64,000 nt of DNA from positions 1,612,001 through 1,676,000 of the forward strand of contig NZ_CP031417.1 in the NCBI RefSeq assembly GCF_003367395.1, in the 5' to 3' direction. The notes beneath the pieces were generated by a model that was not told the origin of the DNA, searched no databases, and was given only the letters and a program-made list of their open reading frames with translations. This document shows positions 5,445 to 14,428 of the stretch, in pieces (the stretch's first letter is position 1; every line of letters begins with the position of its first letter). The translations under genes were made by a program, and so were the position numbers. This DNA comes from Pseudolabrys taiwanensis. GTDB taxonomy: Bacteria; Pseudomonadota; Alphaproteobacteria; Rhizobiales; Xanthobacteraceae.

Positions 5445-7928
5445 TCAGTACAGCCCGCCGGTGCCGGAGCGCACCGCGCGATCGGCGTCGGGCGACACGC
5501 CCTGCCCCCACGGACGGCCGCCGCCGTCGGCGCCGCTGCCATCGCCACCGCCATAGCCGACCACCGAATAGTTGTCGGGCGGCGCGGTGCCGGGCTTGAA
5601 CGCCTCGAGGATCGCGCGCGGCGTATCGGGACCGGCGCGGACACCGGTCTTGGGATCGACGCGCACCAGCTTGATGCCGGGCGGCACGCGGAACGGCACC
5701 GCCGGCTTGTCGGCGAGCGCGACCTTCATGAAATCCTTGACGATTGGCGCGGCAAGATGACCGCCCGTCGCGCCGCGGCCGAGGTGGCGCGGCTTGTCGT
5801 AGCCGAGATAAACGCCGACGACGATGTCCGGCGTATAGCCGATGAACCAGGCGTCCTTCTCGTCGTTGGTGGTGCCGGTCTTGCCGGCCACGGGCTTGGC
5901 GACTTCTTTCTGGAAACCGACGCCGCCGGCGGTGCCGCGGATGACCACGCCTTCCATCATCGAAGTGATCTGATAGGCGGTCATCGGATCGAGTACCTGC
6001 TGGCGGCGATCGATCAGCGACGGCTCAGGCTGGTTGTTCCACTTCGGCGCATCGCAGCCGATGCACTCGCGCTCGTCGTGCCGGTACACGGTGTGGCCGT
6101 AGCGATCCTGGATGCGATCGATGAGCGTCGGCTTCACCCGCCGGCCGCCATTGTCGAGCATCGCATAGCCGGTGACCATGCGCAGCAGCGTCGTCTCGCC
6201 GGCGCCTAACGCGAACGAGAGATAAGGCGGCAGATCGTCATAGATGCCGAAGCGCTTGGCATAGTCGGCGATCATCGGCATGCCGATGTCCTGCGCGAGG
6301 CGCACGGTCATGACGTTACGCGAATGCTCGATGCCGAAGCGAAGCGTCGAGGGTCCGAAGAACTTGCCCTCGTAGTTCTGCGGCGACCACACGCCCTGGC
6401 CGGCGCCTTGATCGATCTCGAGCGGCGCGTCGAGCACCAAAGTCGACGGCGTATAGCCATTGTCGAGCGCGGCGGCATAGACGAAGGTTTTGAACGATGA
6501 GCCCGGCTGGCGCAGCGCTTGCGTCGCGCGGTTGAACTGGCTCTGGTCGTAGGAGAAGCCGCCAACCATCGCCAGCACGCGGCCGGTCTGCGGGTCCTCG
6601 ACCACCATGGCGCCGGACACTTCCGGCACCTGCTGTAGGCGGAACTGACCGTCGCTCTTCGCCGGCGAGACATAGACCACGTCGCCCGCGTTGAGGACCT
6701 GGCTGACCTTGCTCGGGACCTTGCCGCTGGTCTTGGCCCACTTCACGCCTTCGAGCGGCAGAATGCCGACCTCGCGTTCCTTGCTGACATAACCGCCCGG
6801 ATCGCGGCCCGGCTGCAAGCCGACGCGCGCCGACTGATCGCTGACTTCCAGCACCACGGCGAGCCGCCACGGCGCGACATCGGCCAGCGCCTTCACGTCG
6901 GCCAGCTTGACGCCCCAGTCGCCGGCAAGATCGATCTTCGAGACAGGCCCGCGCCAGCCGCGCGCTTCGTCGAATTTGACCAGGCCGTCGGTCAGCGTCT
7001 TGCGCGCCAGCACCTGCAGCTTGGTGTCGAGCGTCGTGCGCACCGACAGGCCGCCGTCATAGAGCTTCTTCTCGCCGTAGCGCTCGTACAGTTCGCGGCG
7101 CACTTCCTCGGCGAAATACTCGGCGGCGAACGTGCGCGTGCCGGTCGGCCGCGTCGTCACGTCGAGCGGCGTCTTCTTTGCCTTCTCGGCATCGGCGGAT
7201 TTGATGAAGCCCGCTTCTGCCATACGGTCGATGACCCAGTTGCGGCGCTCGATGGCGCGCTCGCGCTGGCGGAACGGATTGTAGTTGTTCGGCGCCTTCG
7301 GCAGCGAAGCGAGATAGGCGACTTCGGGAATGGTCAGTTCGTTGACCGACTTGTCGAAGTAAACGAGCGAAGCGGCGGCGATGCCGTAGGCGCCCATGCC
7401 GAGATAGATCTCGTTGAGATACAATTCGAGGATCTTGTCCTTCGAATAGGTGCGCTCGATCTTGAGCGCGAGCAGCGCCTCCTTGACCTTGCGCGAGAGC
7501 GAGACTTCGTTCGTCAGCAGGAAGTTCTTGGCGACCTGCTGCGTGATGGTCGAAGCGCCCTGCGGACGGCGGTTGGAACCGAAGTTCTGCGCGTAGCTCA
7601 GCGCCGCGCGCGCGATGCCGGTGAAATCGAGACCGCCGTGTTCATAGAAGTTCTTGTCCTCGGCGGCGAGGAAGCCGCTGATCACCAGCTTCGGCACCGC
7701 CTGGATCGGCAGATAGAGCCGGCGCTCGCGCGCATATTCGGCAAGCAGCGAGCCGTCGCCCGCGTGCACGCGGGTCATCACCGGCGGCTCGTAATCCTGC
7801 AGCTGCGAGTAGTCGGGCAGGTCCTTGGAGAAATGCCACAGCAGACCGGCCGCGCCGGCGACGCCGACCACGAACAGGATGGTTCCTGCCGTGAACAGGA
7901 AGCCTAAGAAGCGCAAAAATAGCTTCAT
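5445..7928 (-). CDS. mrcA: Penicillin-binding protein 1A
   Basis: An 827-residue bifunctional class A penicillin-binding protein that polymerises lipid II and cross-links peptidoglycan. There is one N-terminal membrane anchor (about 8-30). A GT51 transglycosylase domain follows, with the catalytic Glu90 in AAEDKNFYEHGG. An inserted OB-like region is next, then the transpeptidase domain with Ser477-x-x-Lys480 (GSSFKTF) and KTGTTNDEKDAW. The tail is Gly-rich and low complexity. Length is normal for alphaproteobacterial PBP1A. It lies downstream of the amidase on the same strand; the usual next gene, prfB, has been displaced by the island. Confidence 0.96.
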   Translation of the reverse strand: MKLFLRFLGFLFTAGTILFVVGVAGAAGLLWHFSKDLPDYSQLQDYEPPVMTRVHAGDGSLLAEYARERRLYLPIQAVPKLVISGFLAAEDKNFYEHGGLDFTGIARAALSYAQNFGSNRRPQGASTITQQVAKNFLLTNEVSLSRKVKEALLALKIERTYSKDKILELYLNEIYLGMGAYGIAAASLVYFDKSVNELTIPEVAYLASLPKAPNNYNPFRQRERAIERRNWVIDRMAEAGFIKSADAEKAKKTPLDVTTRPTGTRTFAAEYFAEEVRRELYERYGEKKLYDGGLSVRTTLDTKLQVLARKTLTDGLVKFDEARGWRGPVSKIDLAGDWGVKLADVKALADVAPWRLAVVLEVSDQSARVGLQPGRDPGGYVSKEREVGILPLEGVKWAKTSGKVPSKVSQVLNAGDVVYVSPAKSDGQFRLQQVPEVSGAMVVEDPQTGRVLAMVGGFSYDQSQFNRATQALRQPGSSFKTFVYAAALDNGYTPSTLVLDAPLEIDQGAGQGVWSPQNYEGKFFGPSTLRFGIEHSRNVMTVRLAQDIGMPMIADYAKRFGIYDDLPPYLSFALGAGETTLLRMVTGYAMLDNGGRRVKPTLIDRIQDRYGHTVYRHDERECIGCDAPKWNNQPEPSLIDRRQQVLDPMTAYQITSMMEGVVIRGTAGGVGFQKEVAKPVAGKTGTTNDEKDAWFIGYTPDIVVGVYLGYDKPRHLGRGATGGHLAAPIVKDFMKVALADKPAVPFRVPPGIKLVRVDPKTGVRAGPDTPRAILEAFKPGTAPPDNYSVVGYGGGDGSGADGGGRPWGQGVSPDADRAVRSGTGGLY

Positions 7929-8142
7929 GCGTGACGTGTCCCGCGTCGTTCCGGCCAGCGGACGCCGACCGCGCCCCAGCGCGCAGTGGATCGCTTATCT
8001 GGCAATTTGCTCGCCGCCAAGCCGTTGCCGCCGCTTGCCACTGACAGCGCAGCATTAGCCGTTGGTCGCGTGGTTTTATGTTGAAACTGAGGCCGGTAGA
8101 GCCCTCGCCGCCCAGCCATCCCCGGCCGTTGCAAAAATACCG

Positions 8143-9417
8143 TCACCGCCCCCTCCCGCTCGCCCCGGCCGCAATTCGGGGGCCAAAAAAGGTGTCGACC
8201 GCCTGCACCATGGCATCGGCCGTCTTGTCCCGCCAGACGGGCGACGTGAGTTGCTTCAAGTCGTCCCGGGTCGACATATAGCCAAGTTCGACCAGCACCG
8301 ACGGCACGTCCGGCGCGCGCAGGACGACAAAGCCGGCCGACTTCAAGGGATGCTTGTGCAGCCGGGCCGTCGATTTGAGCTCGTTGACGGCCGACTTGGC
8401 GAATTGCAGCGAAAACGTCTTGGTCTCGCGCTGGGCGAGGTCGACCAGGATATTGGCGACATCGTCCGGCTCCGCCGTCAAATCCACGCCGGCGATCACG
8501 TCGGCACGGTTTTCCGACTCGGCCAAGCGCGCCGCCTCGGCGTCGGACGCGTGCTCGGACAAGGTATAGACGGTGGCGCCCTCCGCCTGCCCCTCGCGCT
8601 TGGGCAACGAGTCGGCGTGCACCGAGATGAACAGCGCGGCGCCGCGTTGCCGCGCGAAGCGGACGCGCTCGTTGAGCGGAATGAAGGTGTCGTCGTCGCG
8701 CGTCATCACCACACGGTACTTCTTGGTGGCGGTGAGTTTGTCGCGCAGCGTCTGCGCGAAGGCGAGCACGATGTCCTTCTCGTTCTCGCCGTCGAGGCCC
8801 CTGGTGCCGGTGTCGATGCCGCCGTGCCCCGGATCGAGCACGATGAGCGGCCGCGGATCGTCCGAGTCCTTGGCCGGCGGCTCGTTGTTGCGGGTCGCCG
8901 GGCGCGCCGGCTTGTTGGCGAGCGCGATGGTGCGCAGAAAACTGTCGCGATCGGTCGCGGCGAGATCGAGCACGAGACGCGCTGGCTGGCCGTCGGTGGC
9001 GGCGAGCGTGAACGCCTTGTCGATGCGGACCGGCCCCTTGACGTCGAGCACGATGCGCGAGCCGCCCTGCATGATGAGGCCGTAGCGGAACGCCTTCACC
9101 AGCCCCCGGCCCTGATCGCCGGCCTTGGCCGGCAGCTTGAACACCACCTGCGGAATGTCGATCACCACCCGGTAGGGATCGGCGAGCGTGAACGCCGCCA
9201 GATCGATCTTCTGGGTGAGATCGAGGACGAAGCGGGTCTGCTTGTCGTCGCCGCCGACGCGCACATCGGTCGCGGCGGGCGCCTCCTGCGTCGTGCCCGG
9301 CGCCGGCAGCGCGCGCGAATCGACGCCCTCCGCCGTGCGCGCGGCCGGCGCAGTCAGCAAAGCAGCGCCCAAGGCGACGCCCAGGGCAGCGACGATGGAG
9401 AGCGTGCGGAATGTCAC
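8143..9417 (-). CDS. amiC: N-acetylmuramoyl-L-alanine amidase (AmiC type)
   Basis: A 424-residue periplasmic zinc amidase that cleaves the bond between MurNAc and L-Ala to split septal peptidoglycan. It has a signal peptide (about 1-28), then an AMIN domain (about 45-155) that binds cell wall, then an Amidase_3 domain with IVLDPGHGGIDTG, a zinc-binding Glu region, FISVHADSLP and VELGYMSTRDD. All zinc and catalytic elements are visible. It is followed on the same strand by mrcA with a ~214-base gap, an arrangement common in Hyphomicrobiales, and RNase E is encoded in the opposite direction beyond the TA pair. Confidence 0.94.
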   Translation of the reverse strand: MTFRTLSIVAALGVALGAALLTAPAARTAEGVDSRALPAPGTTQEAPAATDVRVGGDDKQTRFVLDLTQKIDLAAFTLADPYRVVIDIPQVVFKLPAKAGDQGRGLVKAFRYGLIMQGGSRIVLDVKGPVRIDKAFTLAATDGQPARLVLDLAATDRDSFLRTIALANKPARPATRNNEPPAKDSDDPRPLIVLDPGHGGIDTGTRGLDGENEKDIVLAFAQTLRDKLTATKKYRVVMTRDDDTFIPLNERVRFARQRGAALFISVHADSLPKREGQAEGATVYTLSEHASDAEAARLAESENRADVIAGVDLTAEPDDVANILVDLAQRETKTFSLQFAKSAVNELKSTARLHKHPLKSAGFVVLRAPDVPSVLVELGYMSTRDDLKQLTSPVWRDKTADAMVQAVDTFFGPRIAAGASGRGR

Positions 9418-9523
9418 GAATCCGGACCCTTTCCGCCCCTTCTAACCCATTAGGGACCGCTTCGGTTAACGGAACTTAAGTGACAGAGCGGTTGAGCGGC
9501 ACGGTGTGTTCGGATGGCGACGC

Positions 9524-10231
9524 CTATCGCGCCGGCCACGCCTGCCAGTCTTCGTCGCCGACGACGAAATAGCGCGTCATCCGCTGTCCGTCCCAGTGAT
9601 ACTGCAGCGTCCGGGCCTGCGTGACCGGCAGCTGCACCAGATCCGGATAAAAGAGAGCGGCCGCCTCGCCTGCCGGCCAGCGGACGCTCGGATAGACGAT
9701 GCCGTCGCTGCCTTGTTCCTTGAGCGGCAACGCCAGACGTTGCGAGGCCGCGTAGCTCTCGGGATCGAGACTGTCGGCAAAGCCTTCCCCGCGCAGATCG
9801 TGCAGCGTGCCGGCGATCGGCGCCTGCAACTCTCTATATTGTGCGTCGGCGGGCGGCTCCGCCGTGCGGGCCATGAAGCGCTCGAAATGGTAGGCGGTTT
9901 CGGCCAGCGCCACCGCGAAGCGGTCGCCGCAATACCAGACGCCGTAGCTGCCGTCGGAAAAGCGGCTCGGCCGTGCGCGCGACACATGCGTGAAGGCCGC
10001 CATGACCAGACTGGCCGTCGGCCCGGCCACGCGGCGCTCGCGCGGCACCAATGTGAGGTCGCCGATCTGCTCGCGCACGCGCGGATTGGTCTTCGCCTCG
10101 GCGCTGGCGATCAGGTCCCAGTCTTCCGGCGGCGCGATGTCCTCGAACAGCCATACCGGCGGATAGATCGTGCGCACGATGCGATGACTGACGGGCCACT
10201 CCACGTCGGCAACCGGGGGAGCCTCGTTCAC
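9524..10231 (-). CDS. RES-domain toxin of a type II toxin-antitoxin pair
   Basis: A 235-residue RES-family protein. Relatives (MbcT, ParT) consume NAD+ or ADP-ribosylate targets and arrest growth. Visible family features are the N-terminal HRIVRTIYPPVWLF with the conserved Arg, GVWYCGDRFAVALAETAYHFERFM with Tyr and Glu, and the late SDGIVYPSVRWPAGEAAALFYPDLV. The start is GTG 10231 (or GTG 10234). Either overlaps the antitoxin stop by a few bases, indicating translational coupling with the antitoxin made first. It sits between amiC and rne. Confidence 0.88.
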   Translation of the reverse strand: MNEAPPVADVEWPVSHRIVRTIYPPVWLFEDIAPPEDWDLIASAEAKTNPRVREQIGDLTLVPRERRVAGPTASLVMAAFTHVSRARPSRFSDGSYGVWYCGDRFAVALAETAYHFERFMARTAEPPADAQYRELQAPIAGTLHDLRGEGFADSLDPESYAASQRLALPLKEQGSDGIVYPSVRWPAGEAAALFYPDLVQLPVTQARTLQYHWDGQRMTRYFVVGDEDWQAWPAR

Positions 10232-10638
10232 CACCCGCCCCGCTCGGCGTCGAGATAGTCGCGGACCGCGGTGAGGTCGCTGGGGGCGCCGGCCAGCATG
10301 CGATCGAGCGCCGATTTGCCGCCGAAGGCCGTATTCGGGCGCTTCACCCAGGCATAGCCCCGCTCGGGCTCGGTGAAGAGATGACGCAGCGCCTTGTGGA
10401 TGCCCATGAGATCGCCGAGCCGCCAGACCGTATCGGCCGGAACCGCGCCGACCTCCCCCCGCTTCCAACGGTAGAAGGTCGAGGGGCTCGGTTGGCCGAG
10501 CAGCACCCGCGCCTGGGCGTCCGAGACATTCCACAGCCGAAAGAGGTTAAAAACCGCTCGAATCATCGCGGCCGCTTCGGCCTGGGTGACCGAACCGGTG
10601 CTGGGCTCCTCTAGGGGTGCGGTTAGAAGGCGAACCAT
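10228..10638 (-). CDS. Xre/MbcA/ParS-family antitoxin
   Basis: A 136-residue antitoxin partner of the RES toxin. The N-terminal half is a helix-turn-helix (DAQARVLLGQPSPSTFYRWKRGE). The C-terminal half is the toxin-binding MbcA/ParS domain, ending TAFGGKSALDRMLAG.PSDLTAVRDYLDAERGGW, whose extreme C-terminus usually blocks the RES active site. TAGGA lies ~10 bases before ATG 10638. It presumably represses its own AT-rich promoter just upstream. Confidence 0.9.
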   Translation of the reverse strand: MVRLLTAPLEEPSTGSVTQAEAAAMIRAVFNLFRLWNVSDAQARVLLGQPSPSTFYRWKRGEVGAVPADTVWRLGDLMGIHKALRHLFTEPERGYAWVKRPNTAFGGKSALDRMLAGAPSDLTAVRDYLDAERGGW

Positions 10639-10653
10639 ACCTATAATTCCTAT

Positions 10654-10688
10654 CTATTGGCATAATATATATCGTATTGTATCAATAG
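10654..10688 (-). promoter_or_regulatory. AT-rich promoter/operator of the RES-Xre operon
   Basis: A 35-base AT-rich segment bounded by CTATTG and its complement CAATAG, beginning 16 bases upstream of the antitoxin ATG. It includes TTGATA and TATATTAT on the minus strand. The mirrored ends fit autoregulation by the Xre-type antitoxin. Position and composition are seen; the binding is inferred. Confidence 0.5.
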
Positions 10689-11205
10689 AAACAAGATCGA
10701 CGCCGTCCCGAACCTTCCCTTGCCTTCAAAGGCTTAGGGCCGTATGTAAAAGGTGCTGACGGTTACCGAGTTCCGGTTGTGCCGCGTTCGGGCCTCCGGC
10801 GCGCTTGAGTCCCGGACCGCCCCCCTCGAGGAGGTCGGCGGACGGCCAGGCAAGACGAGCCGAATCCCTTCTGAAGGACAGCCGGATCAGCGTTCGGTCA
10901 TATGGACCGGGCGCAATTTTAAACCGTGAGCGACGAGAAACCTGGGCGGCGCCTTGTTTGAGGCGCGGCCAGAAGTCATACGGGTCGCAATTTTATGCTG
11001 CCACTGCTGCAGCAAAGGCAATTCGAGGTCCCCCGCTTTCGCGACAAGATCGTGACGGTGCGGCTTGCTATGGACCCCGCCGAATTGCCGCGTGAAGGCG
11101 CGATCCTTTCCCTCCACACCAGTCAGGCCACCCCTCTTCCGTACCGCTTTGCGCCGTCAACGTCGCGCGAGCGGATGCGAACACGTGGCCTAGTGAGACT
11201 TTCCC
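10689..11205 (+). other. Long upstream region of rne (517 bases)
   Basis: No credible gene is seen here. The segment contains GC-rich inverted repeats, for example GCGCCT-tgtttg-AGGCGC near 10948. RNase E genes commonly have long structured leaders that the enzyme cleaves to autoregulate. The same could apply here, but no conserved leader motif is recognised. Confidence 0.4.
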
Positions 11206-14200
11206 ATGGCCGACAAAATGCTCATCGACGCGACCCATCCCGAGGAGACCCGGGTGGTTGTCGTGCGCGGCAACCGCGTCGAGGAATTCGACTTCGAGAG
11301 TGCTAACCGCAAGCAGCTCCGCGGCAACATCTACCTTGCCAAGGTCACGCGCGTAGAACCGTCACTGCAGGCGGCGTTCGTCGACTACGGCGGCAACCGC
11401 CACGGCTTCCTCGCCTTCTCGGAAATCCATCCCGATTACTATCAAATCCCGGTCGCCGACCGGCAGGCGCTGCTCGCGCAGGAGGAAGAAGACCACCGCT
11501 CCGCCGAGCAGGAACACGAGAACCGCTCGCAGCGTCGCGGCCGGCGTCACCGCAATCGCGGCTCCGAGCGCCATCGCGACCGCAACCGCGACACCGTGCG
11601 CAGCGAGGCGATCGCCGGCGAGGACGGGACGGCGCCGGACGCCGCCGCCGAGACGACCGACATCAACGCCGCCGAGAGCGGCCTCGATGCGGCGGCGCAG
11701 GCGGACCTAAACGAAACCGCATCGACCTTGTCCGAACCGACGCCTGCATTCGAGACGCCGTCGCATGCGCCGGAGACCGCCGAACCGGTCGCCAGCGAAG
11801 CCGCCCCTGCCGAACCGGCGCCCGTCGAAGCGCCCGCGCCCGAAACGGCAATCGTCGAGCCGCCGCTGTTCGAAGTGACCACCGCGCCGGTCGCGCCCGA
11901 GGCGGAGCCGCAGCCCGCGCTGACGCCCGAGCACAACGAAGAACACGCCGAGACCGGCGATCATCTCGACGAACCGGTCGAAGCAGCCGCCGAAGCTAAC
12001 GGCGATGAAGCCGCGCCGGCCGAAGCGCGTGAACGCGCGCCCGCCGAAGGCGACGAGGACGAGCACGGCGACGACGAGCACGAACACGAAGAAGAAGTGG
12101 TCGAATCCGTCGGCGGCGCCGACGCGCTCGAGGAAGTGCAGGAGCGCGTGCCGCGCTTCCGCAAGCAGTACAAGATCCAGGAAGTCATCAAGCGCCGGCA
12201 GGTAATGCTGGTGCAGGTCGTCAAGGAAGAGCGCGGCTCCAAGGGCGCGGCGCTGACGACGTATCTCTCCCTCGCCGGCCGTTATTCGGTGCTGATGCCG
12301 AACACCGCGCGTGGCGGCGGCATCTCGCGCAAGATCACCTCGGCCGAAGACCGCAACCGCCTCAAGGAAATCGCGCAGGAGCTCGAAGTGCCGGAAGGCA
12401 TGGGCGTGATCCTGCGTACCGCCGGCGCGGCGCGCACCAAGAGCGAGGTCAAGCGCGACTTCGAATATCTCCTGCGCTTGTGGGAGACGGTGCGCGACCT
12501 GACGCTGAAGTCGACCGCGCCGATGCTCGTCTATGAGGAAGGCTCGCTGGTCAAGCGCTCGATCCGCGATCTCTATTCCAAGGACATCGACGAAATCATC
12601 GTCTCCGGCGAGGAAGGCTTCAACGAAGCGCGCGACTTCATGCGCATGCTGATGCCGAGCCACGTGCGCAACGTGAAGTTCTACAAGGACAATCAGCCGC
12701 TCTTCACGCGCTACGGCATCGAGAGCCAGCTCGATGCCATGTTCTCGCCGATCGTGCAGCTCCGCTCCGGCGGCTACATCGTCATCAACCAGACCGAAGC
12801 GCTGGTCGCGATCGACGTCAACTCCGGCCGGGCGACGCGCGAGCATCACATCGAGGACACCGCGCTCAAGACCAACGTCGAGGCGGCCGAGGAAGTCGCG
12901 CGGCAGCTGCGCCTGCGCGATCTCGCCGGGCTCATCGTCATCGACTTCATCGACATGGACGAGAACCGCAACAACCGCACGGTCGAGCGCAAGCTAAAGG
13001 ACGCGCTCAAGCACGACCGCGCGCGCATCCAGGTCGGCCGCATCTCGCATTTCGGCCTGATGGAGATGTCGCGTCAGCGCATCCGCACGTCGGTGCTGGA
13101 GTCGTCGACCGAGAAGTGCCCGGTGTGCGGCGGCTCCGGCCACGTGCGCTCGGTCTCGTCGGTGGCGTTGCAGTGCCTGCGCGCCGTCGAGGAGATGCTC
13201 AACAAGGGCGCCACGCATAACCTCATCGTGCGCACCCGTTCCGAGGTCGCGCTCTATATGCTCAACCACAAGCGCGCCCATCTGCGCGCGCTGGAAGAGC
13301 GCTTCCGCATCACCATCACTGTGTCCGCCGATGCCGGCGTGAACGCGCAGCAGTCCTACATCGTCGATCGCGGTGAGCAGGTGCACACGGCCGAAGCCGC
13401 GCGCGCCCTCGCCGCGCAGGCGCAGCCCGAATTGATCGTGCCGGAGGAGGAAGAGCCGGAAGCTTACGCGGGCGAGGAAGAAGAATTCGCCGAGACGGAA
13501 GGCGAGGAAGAAGCCGGCGAAACGGCGGAAGCCGCCGAAGGCGAATCCGAGGCGACCCGCGAGGGCGGCGATCAGCGCCGCCGCCGCCGCCGGCGGGGAC
13601 GCGGCCGTGGCCGCGGCCGCGGCGAGGAAGCGCCGCGCGAGGCTCAGCCGTTCACGCAAGAGACCGCCGCCGAACATGCCGTCGCGCATGAGGATCACGA
13701 CGGCGGCTCGCCGGAAGAAGAAGGCCTGGACGCGGAAGCGCCGCAGGAAGCCCGCGAGGAAGGCGCCGCAGGCGAAAACGGCGATCGCCGTCGCCGCCGG
13801 CGCGGACGCCGCGGCGGCCGCCGCAATCGCCATCGTGGCGATGGACTCCCTGGCACCGAGCCGCGCGAGGGCGAGCAGGCCGCGTCTTACGAAGAAGGCG
13901 TGCACGAGACGGCCGACGGCGTGTCGCATCCGGTGCTCAGCGACGAGGATGCGAGCGTCATCGCTCCGCCCTTCGCGCAACCGACACCGGTGCATGGCGA
14001 GGCCGAAGCCGCCGCCCCTGCCCCGGAGCCTGTCGCCGAAAGCGCGCCCGCGCCGGAAGCTGCGCCGCGCCGCCGTTCGACGGTGCGCGAGCCGGCGCCG
14101 ATCGTGACGTCCGAGGAAGTGATGCTCCCGCCGCCGGCGCCCGCGCCGGTGGAGATACAGGCGCCGACCCCCGTCGTCTCCAGCACGGGCGAAGAGCCGG

Positions 14201-14253
14201 CGGCGCCGAAGCGCGGCTGGTGGGGCCGTCGCCTGCTCGGCGACAAGGGCTGA
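11206..14253 (+). CDS. rne: Ribonuclease E
   Basis: A 1015-residue endoribonuclease of the RNA degradosome. The S1 RNA-binding domain begins near residue 35 and is split by a long acidic Ala/Glu/Pro-rich insertion (about 95-310), typical of alphaproteobacterial RNase E. The catalytic DNase-like domain has Asp537 (AIDVNSG) and Asp580 (IDFIDMD), 43 apart as in E. coli. The zinc-link CPVC is at 638-641, also at the expected spacing. The C-terminal third is disordered, with alternating acidic and Arg-rich blocks. It ends in a Lys-Arg-Gly-Trp-Trp motif, like the short PNPase-binding GWW element described for Caulobacter RNase E. A strong terminator follows. Confidence 0.97.
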   Translation: MADKMLIDATHPEETRVVVVRGNRVEEFDFESANRKQLRGNIYLAKVTRVEPSLQAAFVDYGGNRHGFLAFSEIHPDYYQIPVADRQALLAQEEEDHRSAEQEHENRSQRRGRRHRNRGSERHRDRNRDTVRSEAIAGEDGTAPDAAAETTDINAAESGLDAAAQADLNETASTLSEPTPAFETPSHAPETAEPVASEAAPAEPAPVEAPAPETAIVEPPLFEVTTAPVAPEAEPQPALTPEHNEEHAETGDHLDEPVEAAAEANGDEAAPAEARERAPAEGDEDEHGDDEHEHEEEVVESVGGADALEEVQERVPRFRKQYKIQEVIKRRQVMLVQVVKEERGSKGAALTTYLSLAGRYSVLMPNTARGGGISRKITSAEDRNRLKEIAQELEVPEGMGVILRTAGAARTKSEVKRDFEYLLRLWETVRDLTLKSTAPMLVYEEGSLVKRSIRDLYSKDIDEIIVSGEEGFNEARDFMRMLMPSHVRNVKFYKDNQPLFTRYGIESQLDAMFSPIVQLRSGGYIVINQTEALVAIDVNSGRATREHHIEDTALKTNVEAAEEVARQLRLRDLAGLIVIDFIDMDENRNNRTVERKLKDALKHDRARIQVGRISHFGLMEMSRQRIRTSVLESSTEKCPVCGGSGHVRSVSSVALQCLRAVEEMLNKGATHNLIVRTRSEVALYMLNHKRAHLRALEERFRITITVSADAGVNAQQSYIVDRGEQVHTAEAARALAAQAQPELIVPEEEEPEAYAGEEEEFAETEGEEEAGETAEAAEGESEATREGGDQRRRRRRRGRGRGRGRGEEAPREAQPFTQETAAEHAVAHEDHDGGSPEEEGLDAEAPQEAREEGAAGENGDRRRRRRGRRGGRRNRHRGDGLPGTEPREGEQAASYEEGVHETADGVSHPVLSDEDASVIAPPFAQPTPVHGEAEAAAPAPEPVAESAPAPEAAPRRRSTVREPAPIVTSEEVMLPPPAPAPVEIQAPTPVVSSTGEEPAAPKRGWWGRRLLGDKG

Positions 14254-14275
14254 TCGACAATAGCTTTCAATGAAT

Positions 14276-14308
14276 AATGCCCGCGGCTCACCGCCGCGGG
14301 CATTTTGC
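14276..14308 (+). terminator. Rho-independent terminator of rne
   Basis: AATGCCCGCGGC, a 5-base loop, then GCCGCGGGCATT and a short T run (TTTTG) form a perfect 12-bp stem 22 bases after the rne stop codon. Confidence 0.88.
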
Positions 14309-14428
14309 TGACTCGGCCGACGCGTGAGACGCGCCGGCGTCGTCAGCGAACGATGATCGGCGCCCCGCATTCGGGTATAAGGCGTCGGCCCGCGACAGCG
14401 AGCATGCCGAGCGTGAGAGGATGTGTTG

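Noticed and set aside
8062..9453. 463-codon frame antisense to amiC
   Set aside because: Shadow of a well-supported gene; the translation is Arg/Gly/His-rich without domains.
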